Shown here one piece after another: positions 60,354 to 64,000 of a stretch of DNA of 64,000 bases. The position numbers were made by a program, and so were the translations under genes. The stretch's first letter is position 1; each line of letters begins with the position of its first letter. Source of the DNA: Candidatus Eiseniibacteriota bacterium (GTDB taxonomy: Bacteria; Orphanbacterota; Orphanbacteria; Orphanbacterales; Orphanbacteraceae); NCBI GenBank assembly GCA_029262235.1, contig JAJCZU010000008.1, positions 321,621 to 385,620 of the forward strand, given 5' to 3'. Under the pieces are notes generated by a model, which saw only the letters and a program-made list of their open reading frames with translations, did no database searches and was not told the DNA's origin.

Positions 60354-61127
60354 TTACGCGCGTGCTCCTGCGGTGATGTTGATCGCCGTGCCGGTGATGC
60401 CGGTGGCTTCGGTCACGAGGAACAGAGCGAGTGAGGCGACCTCTTCGGTCGTTACCGCGCGACGGAGCATGCTCTTATCTGCAAGGGCGTTCCGGATTTC
60501 ATCCACGTTCTGGCCTGTCAGCTTGCCGGTCTTGATCATCGAATCGTATAGAAGTTTCGTTTCGACGAACGCGGGGCAGATGGCGTTCACATGAATGCCG
60601 TCGCGCGCGACTTCGGATGCGAGGGAGGTCGTGAACGCGATCAGGCCGGCTTTCGACGCGGCGTAGGCGCTGTTCAGCGGGCCGGGGGAATTCGCCATGC
60701 GCGACGCGATGTTCACGATGCGCCCGTTCTTGGAAGCGGTGAGGGCGGGGAGCGCGGAGCGGCAGAACCGATACGCGCCCACAAGGTTTACGTTGATGTC
60801 GTAGAGCCATTCGGTCGGGTCCGAGAGGGCAACGGTGGATATGTACTGGGTCCCGGCGCCGTTCACTACGATGTCGATGCGGCCGAATGTTTCGAGGGTG
60901 TCCTTCACGCAGGCGTCGATTTCGGCCTGGCTCGTCACGTCGACGGGAATGGCCAGAACGCCGCTGGAAATCGGACCGAGTTCATCAGCCAGATCGGCGA
61001 TCTGCTTTTCCGTTCGTGAACAGAGAACGAGGCGCGCCCCTTCCTCTGCAAAACGCCGTGCAATTCCGGCGCCGATTCCGCGCCCGGCGCCCGTGATGAT
61101 CGCAACCTGGTTGTCGAGTATTCCCAC
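60354..61127 (-). CDS. Short-chain dehydrogenase/reductase
   Basis: This NAD(P)-dependent oxidoreductase of 257 residues has the dinucleotide motif TGAGRGIG, VVNGAG, and the catalytic Ser and YxxxK in NIASRMANSPGPLNSAYAASK. The C-terminus (EVASLALFLVTEATGITGTAINITAGA) is the usual FabG-type ending, but the substrate is open. GTG 61127 shares one base with the aminotransferase stop (TAGTG), so the two genes are coupled. Confidence 0.88.
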   Translation of the reverse strand: MGILDNQVAIITGAGRGIGAGIARRFAEEGARLVLCSRTEKQIADLADELGPISSGVLAIPVDVTSQAEIDACVKDTLETFGRIDIVVNGAGTQYISTVALSDPTEWLYDINVNLVGAYRFCRSALPALTASKNGRIVNIASRMANSPGPLNSAYAASKAGLIAFTTSLASEVARDGIHVNAICPAFVETKLLYDSMIKTGKLTGQNVDEIRNALADKSMLRRAVTTEEVASLALFLVTEATGITGTAINITAGARA

Positions 61128-62287
61128 TAGCTTAGAAACTCCTTCATGCGGCCGAGCGCCTTTTCGATATTCTCCACAGAGTTCGCGTACGAAAGCCTGA
61201 GGTACCCTTTGCCGTACTCGCCGAAGCTTTGTCCGTTGAGCACGGCCACGCCGGCCTCTTCGAGAAGCCGCGTCGCGAGTTCTTTGCTGGAGATTCCGGT
61301 CTCCTTCACATTCGGGAAAACGTAGAACGCACCGCCTGGCTTCCTGCATGTGATACCGGGGATTGCGTTCAGCCCGTTCACGATAATTTCACGCCGCTTC
61401 GCGAACTCGTCGCGCATCTTCGTCACATGGTCCTGCGGGCCGGTAATCGCCTCGATGGCCGCGTACTGACTGAAATGAGAAGTACATGAAACGCTGTTGA
61501 TGTTGAGCCGCACGACATGGTCGACGAGATGCTCGGGGAAGATGCCGTAGCCGAGGCGCCAGCCGGTCATCGAATACGACTTCGAAAGGCCGTCGAGCAG
61601 GATCGTGCGGTCCTTCATGCCATCGACCGAGAGGATCGTGTGGTGCTCGGCCCCTTCGTACAGGAAGTTGATGTAGATTTCGTCGGCGAGAACATAGGCG
61701 TCATGCTTCTTCGCGACTTCGGCGATGCGCTCGAGATCGCCCTTCTTCAGAATCCCACCTGTCGGATTGCCGGGCGTGTTCAGAATGATGAGGCGCGTCT
61801 TGTCGTTCACGAGCGAAAGGAGTTCATCGGGATCGAAACGAAAATCGTTCTCCTCGCGAAGTGGCAGCGGCACCGGTTTTCCGTTCACGAAGTTGATCAT
61901 CGACTCGTAGATCGGGAAGCCGGGGTTCGGGTAGACGACTTCGTCCCCCTCTTCGACGACCGTCAGGATCGTGTTCGTGATCACGGGCTTCGCCCCGGGG
62001 GTCACGACGACGCGCTTCGGGTCGAATGAAACGCCGCGTCGCCGTTCGACGTCATCCACGATCGCTTTGCGCAGCGACGGGATTCCGGGCGCGGGGCAGT
62101 AGCCGGTATGGCCTTCGCGCAGCGCCTTGACGGCCGCTTCCTTGATGTGATCCGCGGTCTTGAAATCGGGCTCGCCGATCTCGAGATGAATAATGTCGCG
62201 CCCTTCAGCCTCGAGCTGCTTCGCGCGCCCCAAAACTTCGAAGGCGGTCTCCGTGCCGAGACGGCCCATTCTGCTGGCTATGAACAT
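61127..62287 (-). CDS. Class I/II (fold-type I) aminotransferase
   Basis: The PLP enzyme of 386 residues resembles aspartate/alanine-type aminotransferases: IHLEIGEPDF, GHTGYCPAPGIPSLRKAI, NTPGNPTGGI, YVLADEIYINF, and the PLP lysine in LLDGLSKSYSMTGWRLGY. The start is ATG 62287, with AGAGGA upstream; the open frame extends 23 codons further without support. It is coupled to the SDR gene. Confidence 0.9.
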   Translation of the reverse strand: MFIASRMGRLGTETAFEVLGRAKQLEAEGRDIIHLEIGEPDFKTADHIKEAAVKALREGHTGYCPAPGIPSLRKAIVDDVERRRGVSFDPKRVVVTPGAKPVITNTILTVVEEGDEVVYPNPGFPIYESMINFVNGKPVPLPLREENDFRFDPDELLSLVNDKTRLIILNTPGNPTGGILKKGDLERIAEVAKKHDAYVLADEIYINFLYEGAEHHTILSVDGMKDRTILLDGLSKSYSMTGWRLGYGIFPEHLVDHVVRLNINSVSCTSHFSQYAAIEAITGPQDHVTKMRDEFAKRREIIVNGLNAIPGITCRKPGGAFYVFPNVKETGISSKELATRLLEEAGVAVLNGQSFGEYGKGYLRLSYANSVENIEKALGRMKEFLS

Positions 62288-62352
62288 CGCCGTGTCCTCT
62301 TGATTGATGCGGGAAATTTTCGTAATGCCGTGGTCGTATTCTGACAGGGCGC

Positions 62353-64000
62353 TCACGGACGGTCAAGGGGAGCCATGCGAATGGTCCGGAGCCTGTTCAG
62401 CGCGGCGGCCAGTTCGAACCGGCGGAATCGGACGAGGTCGCCGGGGCGGCGGGAGTCGAGCGCGTCGAGTCCGTGATTCTCGATCAGATCTTCGATGCGG
62501 TCCAGGAGTGCGGGAAGGTTTGCTGTGCTTCCCGCTCCTTCGCGCGCCAGAAGCGCCAGCGCGGCACCGATCGCGCGGGTCTGACCCCGTTCCACGATCT
62601 GACTGACCAGCGCGAGATCGATCGTCCCGTGACCGAACTCGATCGCCCGGCGCCCGCGGGCTCTCACGCTTTCGGCCCTTCGCCCTCTTCGCGGGTCGAG
62701 ACTGGTGAGATCGATGACGCGCGGCAGAACTTCGCCGATCGGCCCGCCTCCCTCGCGTGCACGCCCGGTCTGCATGCGGGCGGCGATGGACTGCGCCTCT
62801 TCCGTCACGTCGCGGGCCTCATACTCCCGCATCGCAATCACGCGGTCCGCCACATCGAAATAGTCGCCGCTTCCGCCCGCGACCAGGATCGACGAAACGC
62901 CGTGCTCTTCATAGAGAGCGCGCACCCGATCGACAAACGGCGTGATCGGTTCGGAGTCTTTCGCGATCAGCTCCTGCATGCGGGCGTCACGAATCATGAA
63001 GTTCGTGGCCGCCGTGTCTTCGTCGATCAGAAGCAGCTTCGCGCCCGCCTCGAGGGCTTCCATTATGTTAGCCGCCTGGGATGTCGACCCGGAGGCGTTC
63101 TCCGACGAAAACGCATGAGTCGCGCGGTTGCCGGGGAGGTTGTTGATGAACGGGCTGATATCGACCGAAGACACGGCGCGGCCGTCCTCCGCGCGGATCT
63201 TGACGGCACTCGCGATCGTCGCGACGCGGTCGCGTCCGTCACCGGGCCGGTGATTGTAGACCGCGCGCTCGAGAGCCGCGAGCAACGTGGACTTGCCGTG
63301 AAAGCCGCCCCCCACGATCAGGGTCACGCCTTCGGGTATGCCCATGCCCGTGACGGCGCCCGCGTTCGGAAGCGTGATCGTGGTCTCGAATGCCGGGGGC
63401 GAAACGAACGGAACGGCGCCCTGCTCGAGCGGACGGTCGTCGATTCCCGATCGCCGGGGAAGAACGGCCCCGTTCGCCACGAACGCCACGAGACCATACT
63501 CGGTGAGCGCCGCACGAAGCGCGTCGGCGTCCTCGTTCGTGTCAGCGGCGGTGGTAAGCGCGTCCGTGAGCGCGTGCGGTTCCGCGTGCGCTTCCGCGTG
63601 CTCCGTCATGATCAGCGCCTGTTCCACGATCGCGGGCACCTGATCGAGCAGCATTTTCGCGGCCGCGCGCCCGTTGATGCGCCGCCCGTTCGCGGGAAGT
63701 CCCACTGTAAAGCGCGCCTCGACTTCGCCCTCGCGCACCATCACGGACGTGCGCGCGATCACCGACTGCCCCGGCGCGTCGATCGCGATCGTGCCGCTCT
63801 TCCCGGACCCGAGCCCCCCGCCTCCGGCGCTTCCCGAGATACGACGCACTGCCGTCTCGAACTGCCTCGTCAAAAAAGAAGCCGTCCCGATTGCGCGCGA
63901 TTCGCCGGCATAGCTTCGCGCCGGAAGCGCCGCGATCTCTGCGGGGACGACAACGTGTACGCGGCTCGGCGCCGCAAACGGGTCGCCCTGCACATGATCC
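62353..64000 (-). CDS. Predicted ABC-class ATPase (partial, 5' end beyond the window)
   Basis: The part seen ends at 62353 and is open through base 64000. The first residues visible (DHVQGDPFAAPSRVHVVVP) are the usual early segment of the family of large P-loop proteins named 'predicted ABC-class ATPase' (PF09818), so only some tens of residues are missing. A Walker A-like loop is in VGGGFHGKSTLLAALE, the signature-like AFSSENASGSTSQAANIMEAL, and Walker B-like LLLIDEDTAATNFMIRD. Its role is not established. It is upstream of the aminotransferase on the same strand. Confidence 0.85.
   Translation of the reverse strand, partial: DHVQGDPFAAPSRVHVVVPAEIAALPARSYAGESRAIGTASFLTRQFETAVRRISGSAGGGGLGSGKSGTIAIDAPGQSVIARTSVMVREGEVEARFTVGLPANGRRINGRAAAKMLLDQVPAIVEQALIMTEHAEAHAEPHALTDALTTAADTNEDADALRAALTEYGLVAFVANGAVLPRRSGIDDRPLEQGAVPFVSPPAFETTITLPNAGAVTGMGIPEGVTLIVGGGFHGKSTLLAALERAVYNHRPGDGRDRVATIASAVKIRAEDGRAVSSVDISPFINNLPGNRATHAFSSENASGSTSQAANIMEALEAGAKLLLIDEDTAATNFMIRDARMQELIAKDSEPITPFVDRVRALYEEHGVSSILVAGGSGDYFDVADRVIAMREYEARDVTEEAQSIAARMQTGRAREGGGPIGEVLPRVIDLTSLDPRRGRRAESVRARGRRAIEFGHGTIDLALVSQIVERGQTRAIGAALALLAREGAGSTANLPALLDRIEDLIENHGLDALDSRRPGDLVRFRRFELAAALNRLRTIRMAPLDRP

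Noticed and set aside
59959-60594. Protein-coding frame across the type B repeats
   Set aside because: It only translates the repeat units (SRAGRGRLKRPG-like) and runs into the SDR gene on the other strand.

Overview
The window (about 60% G+C, densely coded, no rRNA, tRNA, phage, IS or CRISPR seen) looks like chromosomal DNA of a Gram-negative, uncultivated-type bacterium. The Gram-negative inference rests on a lipid-trafficking (Mla/MCE) operon, many lipobox lipoproteins, beta-barrel-type outer-membrane proteins, a GWxTD protein and secreted proteins ending in FlgD-like 'NPFNP' sorting domains. That combination, plus a bacterial topoisomerase VI A subunit, is what I would expect from the FCB/Eisenbacteria/Krumholzibacteria neighbourhood of the tree. 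This placement is inferred from gene content only.

Layout. 0-5 kb: top6A, a SufS-type cysteine desulfurase, a receiver/degenerate-GGDEF protein, and a bactofilin-M23 peptidase pair. 4.8-5.9 kb: a gene-poor stretch with a 6S-RNA-like fold and a terminator-like leader, then a secreted calycin-like protein. 7-12 kb: ileS and hisS on the minus strand. 12.2-14.9 kb: five tandem, translationally coupled secreted paralogues that all end in the same C-terminal tail (consensus T-E-x-S-S-W-x-x-hydrophobic-K-x-L-F-R). 15-19 kb: an exported methyltransferase, mgtE, a sulfotransferase-like gene and a class IV aminotransferase. 19-22.2 kb: eight tandem small lipoproteins with an Sm/SH3-like barrel, seven of them with a C-terminal membrane helix. 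22-32 kb: housekeeping genes on the minus strand (ispF, ispD, an MCE lipid transporter with an intervening trypsin-like protease, dnaB, uracil-DNA glycosylase, coaBC, rpoZ, gmk, yicC), with rqcH divergent. 33.7-36 kb: three more secreted proteins of a different fold that carry the same C-terminal tail. 36-43 kb: a HEXXH protein with a FlgD-like C-terminus, ychF, a decayed fragment of the tail family, a GWxTD protein and a DUF5916-type outer-membrane protein. 43-50.5 kb: small proteins, then an extracytoplasmic redox/outer-membrane operon (lipoprotein, PEGA-thioredoxin lipoprotein, FlgD-sorted protein, TlpA, beta-barrel). 50.6-59.5 kb: glycosyltransferases, a NodU-type carbamoyltransferase, a copper P-type ATPase and murJ. 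59.5-60.35 kb: an intergenic array of hairpin repeats in both orientations. 60.3-64 kb: an SDR, an aminotransferase and a predicted ABC-class ATPase that runs off the end.

Most interesting points: (1) one 16-residue C-terminal tail on two unrelated secreted families and on a pseudogene remnant, a candidate sorting or attachment signal; in the five-gene array the codons of this tail also contain the Shine-Dalgarno sequence of the next gene. (2) An eight-gene lipoprotein/Sm-like array next to ispF. (3) A hairpin repeat family downstream of murJ. (4) A 6S-RNA-like structure. (5) A probable CTG start codon set by a perfect Shine-Dalgarno sequence. Family names come from motif recognition, not from searches.
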